Of a stretch of 64,000 bases of DNA, positions 42,936 to 53,105 are shown one piece after another. How positions within the stretch are numbered: position 1 is the first letter of the stretch; each line of letters begins with the position of its first letter. Source of the DNA: Hyposmocoma kahamanoa (taxonomy: Eukaryota > Arthropoda > Insecta > Lepidoptera > Cosmopterigidae); contig NW_020653750.1 of the NCBI RefSeq assembly GCF_003589595.1, positions 6,417,789-6,481,788 on the forward strand. The letters run 5' to 3'. The position numbers and the translations under genes were made by a program. The notes beneath the pieces were generated by a model. The model did not search any database. It was not told the DNA's origin and worked only from the letters and a program-made list of their open reading frames with translations.

Positions 42936-43163
42936 AGATATTGTCCTTTGTGTTTGTTCAATTTTTCTATCAAAAATAATACTCAATGGATTTACTGTCA
43001 TCACTGTAAATCAATCTTGATCGATAATCGAGAAAATCTTGTGAATTCTTCGTACAGAAAACATAATACAAAAATTGCAACCTTATGTGTTACGTATTGT
43101 GGTTAAAAACCAATTATGTAACCTAGTTGTGACTAATACACCCACATTCAGGCCGAACGTTAT

Positions 43164-43312
43164 AGTAGAAGCTTAGAGCTTCTTGTGAAAAAGTTCGTCC
43201 AGGGAAGTAATGCCTGCCAACTTCCTATTTCTGCTATTTCTGCCTCCAAACAGTAATCTGAGCATTACTACGTTTCGGTTTGAAAGGGTAAGGTTACTTC
43301 ACTTGGAATTAC
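43164..43312 (+). mobile_element. Family A SINE-like element, copy 15 (left half)
   Basis: TTAGAGCTTCTTGTGAAAAA, TTCGTCCAGGGAAGTAATGC, CTGCCTCCAAACAGTAATC and CGTTTCGGTTTGAAAGGG are present. It ends at CTTGGAATTAC followed by A's. The right half is missing. Confidence 0.8.
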
Positions 43313-43321
43313 AAAAAAAAT

Positions 43322-43651
43322 GAGTTTCAAAAAAAGAACGTCGCACTTTTGCCAATTAAAAGCGTAACTGTGTCCCTGAACGGAATAACGTCACTATATT
43401 TGTGAAATTATTAGAATTAAAATTAGTTTATTAATGAATATCTCAAAATGTTACATAACAGGGATAAAAGGATAACCATTAGGCAAGAAATAACGATTTT
43501 AAAAACAATACAAAACGCTACTCAAACATTCTACTGCCTCCTGATTGGTTGAAATATATGTGGTACTTGGCCAATCCCAAACACTTCTATTCTACGGTAT
43601 ACTCACGGTACTTACATTTAAGAACCTTCATTATGCAACGATTGCATAAAA
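43322..43651 (-). repeat. Interspersed repeat N, copy 1
   Basis: The ends GAGTTTCAAAAAAAGAACGT and TTATGCAACGATTGCATAAA match, inverted, the ends of 56618-56961. The shared core includes CTACTCAAACATTCTACTGC and CCTGATTGGTTGAAATATAT with ACTTGGCCAATCCC, that is, two CCAAT-type boxes facing each other. The middle of the two copies differs. Class unknown. Confidence 0.7.
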
Positions 43652-44283
43652 TGCAGAATATATTTTTAATTTAAGTAATTTATTGTCTCTCATGAAAATA
43701 ATGCTGTTTAAACCTCTTTTATCATCTTAATTAACGTCTTTGTAAATTATTTCATTAAGTGCAAAACACTTATCTATCACAATATGGATTTTTAAAAATT
43801 TACTTACATGAAACAAAAACATCTTTTTTTTTTAGTTTTTATAAATTATCATTTTATTTCATCGACTAATGTAATAAAAAAAAAACGGAAAATTGTTTGA
43901 TCCAGCAAATCGACACTCAAAGAAGAAAGTTAAATTATAAAAGTACAATTATCAAAGATTCCTTAGAGCATTTTCGTTGGAAACATTAGCGAACACTGTA
44001 CATGTATAATTAATATCAAAACCCAAAAAGCTTAAAGGTCAAATTGCTGTAACATAGTTACACCGCTCCGTTCTCTAAACCAGGCGGGTCAAACAGAGCA
44101 CTCGTATGAATGCATTTATACTGCACACATGCTGTTTAAGACATTGCGATCCGAATGGTTCACATGTTCTTTTATTTGAGTGCCGAGTCGCTGCTGTGAA
44201 GGACGCTGTGACATAGAAGTGTAAGGTGAATTTTGCTATTTAGTGTTTTCAGTATCTATGGCATTATTTTTTTGAATATAGAG
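43652..44283. other. No gene seen
   Basis: AT-rich spacer. Confidence 0.5.
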
Positions 44284-44352
44284 CTATTTCACATATTACG
44301 AATTACCTAGTCTCAGACCAGGAACTTTCCTGACTTTCAGTACGCGGTCAAA
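44284..44352 (-). mobile_element. Family C SINE fragment, copy 4
   Basis: GAATTACCTAGTCTCAGACC and AGGAACTTTCCTGACTTTCA correspond to the 3' part of family C in inverse orientation (compare 35429-35470 and 40475-40510). Confidence 0.6.
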
Positions 44353-44450
44353 AACATTAAGAAGCATTTAAATTCAACTCTATGCTGCTTACTGTAAGAA
44401 CGGTATAAGTCCAAAGTGTCAAGTTTGATGAGCTCTTGACTGTACCAAAG

Positions 44451-44736
44451 TTAATAAAAATGGAAGTAAATTAATTTACTTCCATTGTTATTAGCTACGC
44501 CGCGAACCCAGTGAAGGTTATTGTGCAAAAAGCTGCGCTGGTGTTGATTATTTTTTCATGGAGTTAATTTTCCCACTTTCCCATCGCTATATAAAATTAA
44601 TAAAATAAGTGTACAGTAATAAACACCAAATGCATGAATAAAATTTCAACACAAGCGCAGCTGTTTTGCACAATTTACATATTTATCTTCACGAGGTATC
44701 CAGACTAGCAAATTAATTTATTTCCATTTTTATTAA
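44451..44736. mobile_element. Long-palindrome MITE, 286 bp
   Basis: Arms of roughly 95 bp: the left starts TTAATAAAAATGGAAGTAAA and ends GTGCAAAAAGCTGCGCTGG; the right is the inverse, from ACAAGCGCAGCTGTTTTGCA to ATTTCCATTTTTATTAA. Within the left arm is a perfect 28-bp palindrome (44459-44486, AATGGAAGTAAATT and its complement). It is inserted in or beside the GTACAGTCAAGAG-type block at 44412-44450. Confidence 0.8.
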
Positions 44737-45159
44737 TATACAATTCTACATCAATCTATAATTTCTGTACCAAAGAACTGAATTTATATATTATTAAGTT
44801 CAGGGCCGCAAGCTATATAGAAAAGACAGATCAGGACAAATTTAGAAAATTGTGTTCCTAAATGGGTCTTACCGAGAATCAAATTAGTTATAAAATAATT
44901 AATATAAATAATTGCTTCCATCTGTTTTTCATTTTCCCTCCCTTTTTTAAATTTTCTTCGTCTTCGTTTTCGTCTTCCTCTTCATTAACATTTCCCATCA
45001 TAACACAAGATGCACAATTATGTAGTACATTAGTACATCGCAAGAGCTGAATGTTCTTGACGATTCATGTAAGTGTAAAGGCGGCGCTAAGTGACGGCGA
45101 GGGACATGTCCTAGAGGACTGGCCATTAAGTTAAAACGCCTTTCGTCCTTCTCGTTAAT
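44737..45159. other. No gene seen
   Basis: A 62-codon plus frame (44862-45050) with a CTTC-rich stretch (TTCTTCGTCTTCGTTTTCG) is low-complexity. No gene. Confidence 0.5.
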
Positions 45160-45583
45160 GTAATTTCGCACAAACTTCCCTTAATTCGACGAGAAAGACG
45201 AAATAAACAATGAATGTAGTGAATAAGAGTTTAGTATTGACAGTTGTGAAAGTTTTTTGGCTGCTGTGCTTAAAGTTTCAAGGTTTCGCTACCTTAGTTT
45301 TGGGGAAGAGGAATTTTTTTTTCATTGTATGTTATAGCTTTGTATTTTTAGTTTCTGAATTAAATAGCTTGTAATTCCGCATAAACTTCCCTAATTCGAC
45401 GAGAAAGACAAAATAAACAACGAATGTAGTGAATAAGAGTATAGTAATGAGAATTGGGAAAGTTTTTGGTTCCTGTGCATAAAGTTTCAAGGTTTCGCTA
45501 CCTCAGAATTGTGGAAGAGGAAATTTGTTTTTTTATAACATGTTAAATCTTTGTACTTTTAGTTTCTGAATCAATTGGCTTGT
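45160..45583. repeat. Tandem duplication, two units of 211 bp
   Basis: Unit 1 begins GTAATTTCGCACAAACTTCC at 45160; unit 2 begins GTAATTCCGCATAAACTTCC at 45371. They stay aligned through ATTCGACGAGAAAGAC, AAGTTTCAAGGTTTCGCTAC and TTTTTAGTTTCTGAAT with moderate divergence. There is no third unit. Confidence 0.92.
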
Positions 45584-46251
45584 TTTTTCTGAAGTATTCT
45601 TTTTGTTGTAGTTAACCCGGGGTTGAAAGTAAGTTAAAAAAATATAACAGTAGAGAATGAAAGGACTATACAGCCTGTTAAAATTCCAAAACTTCGTTCT
45701 TTCTCCAACATCCAATCAAAACATCATATCTTTGAATAATTCAATGAAGAACCAATTGAAAAATTCAAAACTGGGAGCACCATGTGTTCAATTTTCTTAG
45801 ACATATTTTCGTCGTTGAATATTTTTCTACTTCGTTCGTTTCATACATACGTTTTTAACAACTTTTATATTTTGAAAACAAGACGCAATAATGCGACGTC
45901 CTCACGTCAAATAGTCAAAGGGTTTACACAAACATTTTACATTGGAAAGGTCCATTCAAGAGCCGATATGAGGTTTCCATTTCGTAAAAGCATGTGAAGA
46001 GAATAAATTTCATGACGGATCGTTCATTTACTATGTAAGTGACATGACAAATCTGATTTGAAAAGGGCCCTTTGAGAATTATAAGTACTTTAGTTGAACG
46101 CAGTCTTACCTTACTCAAATCCGGATAGAAAACACACGAAACTTGACAAGGCGGTGGACCGCTCATGTCAAAACAAATTATTTGTTATACAGTAGAATGG
46201 CAGTTGTAAAAACAACACACTATTTTAAATAAAAAACATAATATTATTCTT
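45584..46251. other. No gene identified
   Basis: Opposing short frames (45533-45715, 45782-45997 and 45924-46166) have no recognised domain. Confidence 0.45.
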
Positions 46252-46562
46252 CTATGACCCAGCAAACTACAATAGAGAAAGCGTTAAACGCCCAACATTA
46301 AAACGTTCTAAATATTATTACATGTTTCAAGCCCAAGCGAGCATGTCCTCTGTTTTGCAGGAAAAACGTAGTTTTGTAGATACCCTACAGTCTTATAAAA
46401 TACCTTTTTATAGCGGTAAATTTGAATGCGACATTTTCATTACAATGTACACTGGACATTAACGTGATCACAGGAATCATTTTGTAGGGGTTTGAATCAC
46501 TTCATGTAGATATTACCCATGTATTATGTACATTTTGATGAACACGGGGCTTTAGAAGGTGA
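46252..46562 (+). repeat. Interspersed repeat H, copy 4 (longest)
   Basis: Contains CAGCAAACTACAATAGAGAA, CCCAACATTAAAACGTTC, CAAGCCCAAGCGAGCATGTC, TTGAATGCGACATTTTCATT, ACGTGATCACAGGAATCATT and TACATTTTGATGAACACGGG. It unites blocks found separately at 11690-11785 and 18120-18365. All four copies point the same way. Confidence 0.7.
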
Positions 46563-47699
46563 AATTTTTTACGTTAAAAGTTTATGTATACTACAATTAT
46601 TTTTTCAATATCTCTCGCCAATCTTTCGTTCTTTCTTTTAAAAAACTCGAATTTCTATCAGATTTCCTTTGGACATGGTGCAGACCGGACGCACTCTATC
46701 GACTTGGAAGTATATAGAGTACATATCTTCCACTCTTTGTTCAAATTTGTTTTGTTCACTTGTCTGGTATATTGTTAAGGAGTAAATATTATTACAAAAA
46801 AGGAAATACTTTTACAGCTTTATGTAGTCACATGGAAATCAAAACAAAATACGTAATAACAAAGTACGTAGTCCTGAATTCAAATGATTATAGATGATAC
46901 ATTTAATAATTGCTAGACATGGAATCTGGTGCATTCGGAAATTCGAAGATTACCGAGAGATATTAAGAAAAAAAGTACTGTAATTTAGATAAGTATGAAA
47001 ATGGCTGGTAAAGTGACTTTAGTTGTCGGTGCAACAAAACACTATTAACATGGCGTCAGTAAACGCTTTGCGCCTACAATTTGTCTTTCTTGTCATATCG
47101 CACTGCTATTACAATAGTGTTATAACTCAAAATGTCAAATTCAAGATTATACCATTATTGAATGTAAAATTTGATTCGCTACACGTCAATAAAACCGTGT
47201 TTAGAATATTGTAAGAAACAACTAATAGATATCTACTTAATGAGACATGCTTTATCTGAGCTAGTTCTGGCCAAAATATAATTTTATATTTTTTATGAAA
47301 ATAATTTTATATAAAATATAAAATTATCTCTTATTCTCTTTTGTTTTTAAATATATTTGGCAAGTAGGAAATTGTTTGTAATAAACTATAACCTATACAT
47401 AGATTTTAATTATCTTTCACGGGAAACGAGTAATTCGTTCTTCGTCGATTCTGAGAAATTACACTTTTTGAGTTAATACACTATTGTATTAATAGTGTGA
47501 TGTTTTTCATGAACTATATTTTGTAGTTCCATATAAAGTTGATAGATGGCATTGACTTCTTTCTGTCATTTAATTTATGTTTGCTGTGTTTCTCGAAAAG
47601 AAATAAGTTCTCTATCCGAGATTTTGCTGTATAAGATAAAGTCGTATTATTTAAAGGTTTACGAGGAGTTAAGTTCTAGTGAAAACGGGTACCAGGACC
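46563..47699. other. No gene identified
   Basis: About 1.1 kb. Short plus-strand frames (46584-46778, 47023-47214) have no domain. An AT-only 15-bp inverted repeat (47278-47292 and 47313-47327) is present but of low information. Confidence 0.45.
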
Positions 47700-47974
47700 A
47701 TTTTCTCTCATAATACCACGTGACGGGACGAGTAAGTAGTACGTCCGGTGGTAAGCGATACGCCTGTCCATATAGCAGTTGCAGCGCCAATCAAAGCTTT
47801 ACATTGCAAAAATCTGAGGGACAATGTCACTGCGTCTGTCACGCTGAAACATAGGTTGACAAGTCCCTTGTGCCTGTAATCTCACCAGCACCATTACCAT
47901 AGACCACATAAATTTTCTGCCGTGACCATTACCCTTTAAAACCGAAAATGCTCATATTACCGCTTGGCGGTACT
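47700..47974 (-). mobile_element. Family A SINE-like element, copy 16
   Basis: From CATAATACCACGTGACGGG to GCTTGGCGGTACTAA. A roughly 30-bp insertion (CATAGACCACATAAATTTTC) sits near 47900, followed by a repeated CCATTACCC, suggesting a small local duplication. Confidence 0.85.
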
Positions 47975-48303
47975 AATCTCTAATCTAATAAATCTATTAT
48001 TCTAATCTAATAATCTACTTTATTAGCTGGTTACTATTTGATTTTTTTGATACTTTATATAATATATGCACTCATCGTTATGGAAATGTTGTTCTAATGA
48101 CAAAGTTAGACGTGACAATAAAAACTGTGATATGAGATGTAATTAATACCTTTGTTAGATAGATAGATAAAGCATTTATTCAGCACATTACATCGCAGCT
48201 TTTCATACAACAACAAATTGAGAGATAAGTTTAAGGAAATTAATATTCTTACACTAGTATCACAGTACTTCTATGAAAATGTAATTTATATTAATATGCC
48301 TTC
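47975..48303. other. Spacer with GATA tail
   Basis: TTAGATAGATAGATAAAGCA at about 48156-48175, followed by TTTATTCAGCACATTACATC, looks like the inverted 3' end of a LINE (AATAAATG plus ATCT tail). No coding part is attached. Confidence 0.45.
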
Positions 48304-48780
48304 ATGAAAAATAGTGACAGATATAACATTAATACGAGGAATAAAAGTAAACTAGCTGTTCTTGATAGTCGTCTTCACAAAGTGACAAATTCGTTTAAGG
48401 GGCAATGTATACTCTTCTGTAACAAGATTCCGGTTGATATACAAAATTTGCTATTCACAATGTTTAAAACTATAGTGAAACAAAAACTTTATACTAAAGG
48501 TTATTGTACAACTTCTGCGTGCTTGGATGACAAAAATCGGTAATAATAACCCGTTTAGCTCATAGAGGTAGTCTCGATCTCTGATATTTGGAAGCAAAAA
48601 AAATATATTGTAAATGTTGGCGTACAAATGTTATTTACAAAGAGCAACCTCTAGAGTTTCTTGCTCATTCTTCTCAGGGGAATCTGTCTTACGAATGAGC
48701 GGTAGAGTTTAACCAAAGTGACGATTTCAAGTGTAGTAATGCTTGCCTGTGAAATAAAGATTATTTTGATATAGATTTTG
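48304..48780 (+). pseudogene. LINE reverse transcriptase C-terminal tail with 3' UTR
   Basis: A 79-codon frame reads RYNINTRNKSKLAVLDSRLH, then SFKGQCILFCNKIPVDIQNL, ending LDDKNR. This is the NTRNKxKLxxPxxRL...CIxFYNKIPxDVQNL tail of a lepidopteran jockey/CR1-type LINE. The untranslated region GAGTTTCTTGCTCATTCTTC and a polyadenylation-like end GAAATAAAGATTATTTTG follow, also typical. Everything upstream is missing, so this is a 5'-truncated insertion. Confidence 0.82.
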
Positions 48781-48820
48781 AAAAGAAAAGTACAAATGTT
48801 GCTCCCAACTTATGTTGTTG

Positions 48821-48838
48821 TTGTTGTTGCAATATTTT
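48821..48838. repeat. (GTT)n microsatellite
   Basis: Five to six GTT units. Confidence 0.85.
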
Positions 48839-49447
48839 TTTTCAGTCTATCTGCTTATGATTACATTCCGCATAGACCATTGTTATGTATCAGAAAATGT
48901 GACCAATATGCAAGGGCAATAACTAAGAATTAAGTTATTTAATAAACTCGTGATTGCTTATTTGTTCATAGTTCTACATTGTAGTAAGACGTTTTGAACC
49001 TGACCGTGTTTAATTGTCTCTGTCTTTATAAGTAATATTTTTTACATGAATTTACATCACTGGTTCAGCTACCTTAATGATATAATGGCACTGGGTAGTT
49101 CGTATTCAACAAGTAACATCGCAACATTTCTTGCAACAGTACAATGTTTCATATACATCAAGAACATACTCCAAATCCTTTCTAGATTCGTTTATCCATA
49201 ACCATAACCTGCGGTTCATAAAAATGCGGCTGTAGCGAATTTTATGGCTGCAAATGTTCATGATTCATTTCCATATTGCTCACAGATCTTGTTGGCCAAT
49301 AAAACGAAAGCTGTCGAAGAGACTGCCATAAGATGCCAGCTGTGTCCACAGTGCTTTAGGGATATTAGGTTTGATGACCACACTATTACGGTATCGGCCT
49401 TCGACAAGTTGGGTTTAATAAGTATGAAGAATAAAATATATTTGAAC

Positions 49448-50262
49448 TTTTTTATAATAAAAAAAAACCGACATCAAATTTTCTGGAATTACATTTACAT
49501 ATTTGCCAGATTTATTGAAATCGGTTAACGCTAGAGATGGGTCATGGATAAATATCATTGGGATAAATACTCAGGATAAATATCCATTATTACCCGATAT
49601 TTATTCAAAAACGTGGATAAATATTTATAATCGTGGTTTATTATTTATATTTATTAAAACAAACTATATTTTTAAAACACTTTGTGTACCTACACTATTA
49701 TAAATATTTATTTTTTATATCATGTGTTTTAATTAATTTTAAATGATTTTGTGTGTGAAATAGAATCCCTAGGCTATTTCAAGTCTAAACATTACTTTAT
49801 TTAGTACGCAGTAGACCCCAAGACCTTGAGTCGCACTTTATTAACGCAGGGTAGGTCAGCTCAAGGGTTACAGATATTTTGATAACTACTCGAAAAACGT
49901 AGGTAAAGCAGTATTGTTACATAAAAGAATGGCAAAACCGTAATTATTTAATAAAGAATGAATTCTAATGAATTTTATTATAAAAAATACAAAAAAATAA
50001 TTATCCATTTTTTAGGACAAATTCTCAGTAAAATGGATATTTATCCTTAGACGGATATTTATCGGGTAAAAACCCATCGCTAGTTAACGCAAAGTGGGTG
50101 AAATCCAACAAACCAGGTTCATCCCCTAATTTGCCACGAAATTGCTACTGAGGTACCTCTTTTCTGACAAAAAAGCATCATCGAAATCAATTCACAAATG
50201 TCGGAGTAATCTACTTTATTCGTAACATACACTACAAAAAATAGTCGGTTAAAAAGGAGACT
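49448..50262 (-). mobile_element. Repeat family E, copy 3, split by a MITE
   Basis: The left part AAAAACCGACATCAAATTTT ... ATTGAAATCGGTTAACGC is followed after the insertion by AAAGTGGGTGAAATCC, CATCCCCTAATTTGCCACG and GAGGTACCTCTTTTCTGAC, then ATCATCGAAATCAATTCAC and AGTCGGTTAAAAAGG. Order and orientation equal copy 2. Confidence 0.8.
49532..50082. mobile_element. hAT-type MITE nested in family E, 551 bp
   Basis: The left end TAGAGATGGGTCATGGATAA faces the right end, whose inverse reads TAGCGATGGGTTTTTACCCG; the first 11 bases match with one difference. The perfect octamer GTTAACGC flanks it at 49524-49531 and 50083-50090. GGATAAATAT / ATATTTATCC units are concentrated at both ends. No transposase. 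Confidence 0.9.
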
Positions 50263-50435
50263 TAGCCATAGTGAAAAAAAGTAATCATTCGGAAGCACAT
50301 TGGTTGTATCTTGTTGGCTAATAAAATGGAAGCTGTCGAAGAGAGCACGATAAGACGCCAGCTGTGACATTGCTTTAGGGATGTCCAATGTAAATGATTT
50401 GGTGACCACATTACTAGAACTTCGGTCTTAGTACG

Positions 50436-50960
50436 CTATTGTATCTTATAGGTCTGTCTATAAAGGTGGATTAGTAATAATCATAACAAAAAGTAACGTA
50501 ATTTGGGAGTCTGAGTTCTGTTGGCGACCAAGTGCAGTCCAATATCTTTTCCTATAGGTTTTTCCGCGTCTCGGGTTGGTTTGATTCTCTAAGTAAATTG
50601 GTGTATTCTTCAGACAATAAAAAGAAGTAGTTTTCCATCAGTACCAGCCCTAACCTATACATATTCAAGATACAAGATAGCAGTGTAAACTGTCAGACTG
50701 GGCGATTCGAGTTGACATTAGACACTCCGGCTTTGAATAACGCGCGTTTAGCACAAGGGTTTAGGTTACTGCATCTGGTAGTTATGTTCTTTGCAAAGTT
50801 TGTTCTGTGAAGGGAAAAAGGGAACTTTCCTATACATTTTAATAGTTGCTTAGAGAATTATAAGTACTCGTATCGCTTTTTATTTTAGACAATTTGCAAT
50901 ATACGTGTAGTGCAATTGTTTATGTTAATTTAAAAAAACTTTTCTTCTAACTTTTGTCGT
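50436..50960. other. No gene seen
   Basis: AT-rich spacer. Confidence 0.5.
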
Positions 50961-51429
50961 TTATTTTTTTAGAATATCATCTTTTTATTACCATAATATT
51001 AAAATTTTTTGTGAAAATATTTCACTAAGTAGGTTATTTTTATCGAGTTTTTAGGTTTTCGCGATTGTTACACATAGGAAATGAAACTATTTTTCCGGAT
51101 TTAAATCGGTATATTTGTTTTTTCAAATAAACCGACGTTTCGGGCACTTTACAGGTCCCATGGTCACGGTTGACTGAGGTGGTACAGTCTTCAACCAGTT
51201 ATGTCTAATATTAATGCAAACCACCCTATTTTTTCACTATAGTAACAATATTTATTAATTAAATACCTTATTTTTAATTTTACAAAGAAAACATTCCAAT
51301 TTACGCTACATTCAGTTTTACAAATTATTTTATTGAATGAATTTTGATTAAGTTTAATTTATTATTAATTATTAATAGAAATTAGAATAAACTAAAACAT
51401 ATTAATTAGTACTGCAGTCTTATGTCTGT

Positions 51430-51875
51430 TTGGGATTTTTCATTAGAGGAAATACTGGATCGCAAACTGGTGGTACGGAGAAACCATCTCCCCTGTTGAA
51501 ATTAGGATGTTTTTTAATTTCAATGGCCTCTCGCAGCATCCTGGGCAGATAACAGACTATTCTTTTGCAAGGATCTGGGGTTTGTCAAACTTCATTGAAT
51601 GTGTAGGTTTATCCATGACATGCTCGCAGACTGCAGACTTGTTGACGCGACGGTGTTTGACATCAGCTATATGTTCTTTGACGCGGGTACAAATACTTCG
51701 CTTTGTTTGTCCAATATAAGAGAGACCGCACTCACAGTCAAGCTTGTAAACTCCTGCATCCTGTAAGGGGATGTTACATTTCACGGGTCTCAGGAACTGA
51801 GAAATCTTCCTCAGGGGCTTGAAATAGGTCTTGATAGATGCACGCCTGAGGACTCTTTCGATCTTGTCTGTTTCT
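51430..51875 (-). pseudogene. Penelope-like element, GIY-YIG endonuclease domain fragment
   Basis: The minus-strand frame reads KIERVLRRASIKTYFKPLRK, SQFLRPVKCNIPLQDAGVYK, LDCECGLSYIGQTKRSICTR and VKEHIADVKHRRVNKSAVCE, the linker and GIY-YIG-type nuclease of Penelope-like retroelements (GVYK...YIGQTxR...EH...SAVxEH). After a frameshift near 51560 the C-terminus continues as REAIEIKKHPNFNRGDG, again typical. The open frame extends upstream of the first Met (51784) to about 51875, where family A sequence begins. The reverse transcriptase is absent. Confidence 0.9.
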
Positions 51876-51890
51876 CAGTTCCTGGGCATC

Positions 51891-51933
51891 GCCACTGCGC
51901 CTGTCACCCTGTCTGTATGCCTGTAATTTCACC
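51891..51933 (-). mobile_element. Family A SINE-like element, fragment 17
   Basis: GCCACTGCGCCTGTCACCCTG, then TGCCTGTAATTTCACC, lacking the middle GAGACATAAGTTG block. It joins directly to the Penelope-like coding fragment. Confidence 0.65.
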
Positions 51934-52135
51934 GAAACGGTGAAAGTTTTTTCCTTCACTCAGCCTGAAACCTTTACAGCTACCAGCGTGGCTGATATGT
52001 GATTTCACTTTATTTATTGCAATAATTATTTTCTTGAATATCATTTTTATTACCATGATATTTTATCGTTTTCTTACGTTTTAGTTTCGGCTCAGACAAG
52101 CTCGTCATCATCTATGAGCTTTTGTTTTGGTTTGT

Positions 52136-52591
52136 AACTTTTACAACACAATGTTTATGTACACTAGCTTCGAGTTGGATTTAGTAGTCGTCTCACGCGC
52201 CGTTGCACCGAGCGCAACATTATCCTTCTGAACTCCGGAGTCGTGACGCTTTCACACTTCTTAAGTCACCCATACCGCAAACTTTAACATGGCTGTTTTG
52301 AGAAATACGCAAGCAAACCTGGAACAGAAAGCAAGAAAATAAAATATAAATATTTAAAAAGGAGAGTTGGAGTTCACTGCAAATAATAACCACAGATAAA
52401 ATACGTAAGAGTCATCGCACACATTCATGTTAAAAAAAATTAAGATTCATGTGAACTCAATATAATCTCAATACCTAATATAAATACATTAATTAAGTAC
52501 ATTAGAAACCGATGGCATAACTCGTAGAGGATTAAGGGCCGTGGACATAACTACTTCTAAAAAGCTCTGGGCGCTCTAAGCGGTTTGTATA
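52136..52591. other. No gene seen
   Basis: A GC-richer patch at about 52188-52255 (GTCGTCTCACGCGCCGTTGC) has no frame or repeat match. Confidence 0.45.
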
Positions 52592-52760
52592 ATAATATAT
52601 TCAGGATACTGCATGCTGTTACCGTCTGCCATGCTTCTTCAGTGCGTCGGGAATGTTCGCTATAGTTCGTTTTGATGGTTTCGAACTGGTTACAAACTCG
52701 ATGGTTTTGAAGCTATTATACGAAAAGGTGCGGCTTCCCTGATTCCCGTCCGCTATCTAA
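52592..52760 (+). pseudogene. LINE reverse transcriptase C-terminal tail, second copy
   Basis: Contains codons for DGFEAIIRKGAASLIP, the same DGFxAIxRKxxASL block as at 13640-13831, preceded in both by TTCAGTGCGTCGGGAATGTT-like sequence. Frame breaks on both sides. Confidence 0.7.
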
Positions 52761-53105
52761 AATGCGGCTTTGTGACAAAATATTTTTTTAAGATTTCTTA
52801 AAAAAATCATAACCCGCTTTTAAAATATAGAAATTGTTTAATATTCTTTTAACTATGCTCCATTAGGCTATGCTCCATTAGGCTATGTTCCGATATGTTG
52901 GATACGTTAACTAACTTGAAGAGTTTTTAATTAGAGAGTTTTGAGGTCTATTTAAAACGGATATTATTTTGACCATTTGTCACAAAACCGCGTTCAGCAT
53001 TGCATTCAGGGTCCGGGGTTTCTTTTCATGAGCACTGGACCCGAAGGCGTATTAGTGTATACAAAAATAAAATTATTATTTGTAATTAGTATTACGACTC
53101 TATTT
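52761..53105. other. No gene seen
   Basis: A short triplication of CTATGCTCCATTAGG-like sequence (52853-52890) is the only structure. Confidence 0.5.

Larger units (their letters stand above)
49280..50435. repeat. Direct repeat flanking an E repeat
   Basis: The block at 49280-49405 (ATCTTGTTGGCCAATAAAAC, AAGCTGTCGAAGAGACTGCC, GTGCTTTAGGGATATTAGG) recurs at about 50303-50435 (ATCTTGTTGGCTAATAAAAT, AAGCTGTCGAAGAGAGCACG, TTGCTTTAGGGATGTCC). The two lie about 1.02 kb apart in the same orientation, on either side of the family E copy. This may be a duplication event or two copies of one repeat. Confidence 0.75.
50961..52135 (-). mobile_element. Penelope-like element remnant with repeated flanks
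   Basis: A Penelope-type endonuclease fragment (51430-51875) lies between two related flanks. AATATCATCTTTTTATTACC near 50973 resembles AATATCATTTTTATTACCAT near 52040. On the minus strand each flank also contains a GAAAC block: GTGCCCGAAACGTCGG (51136-51151) and GAGCCGAAACTAAAACG (52077-52093). Penelope-like elements carry pseudo-LTRs with hammerhead-like motifs of this kind. Limits are approximate and the RT domain is gone. Confidence 0.5.

Noticed and set aside
47278..47327. 15-bp inverted repeat as a regulatory hairpin
   Set aside because: Both arms are made only of A and T, so such pairing is expected by chance.
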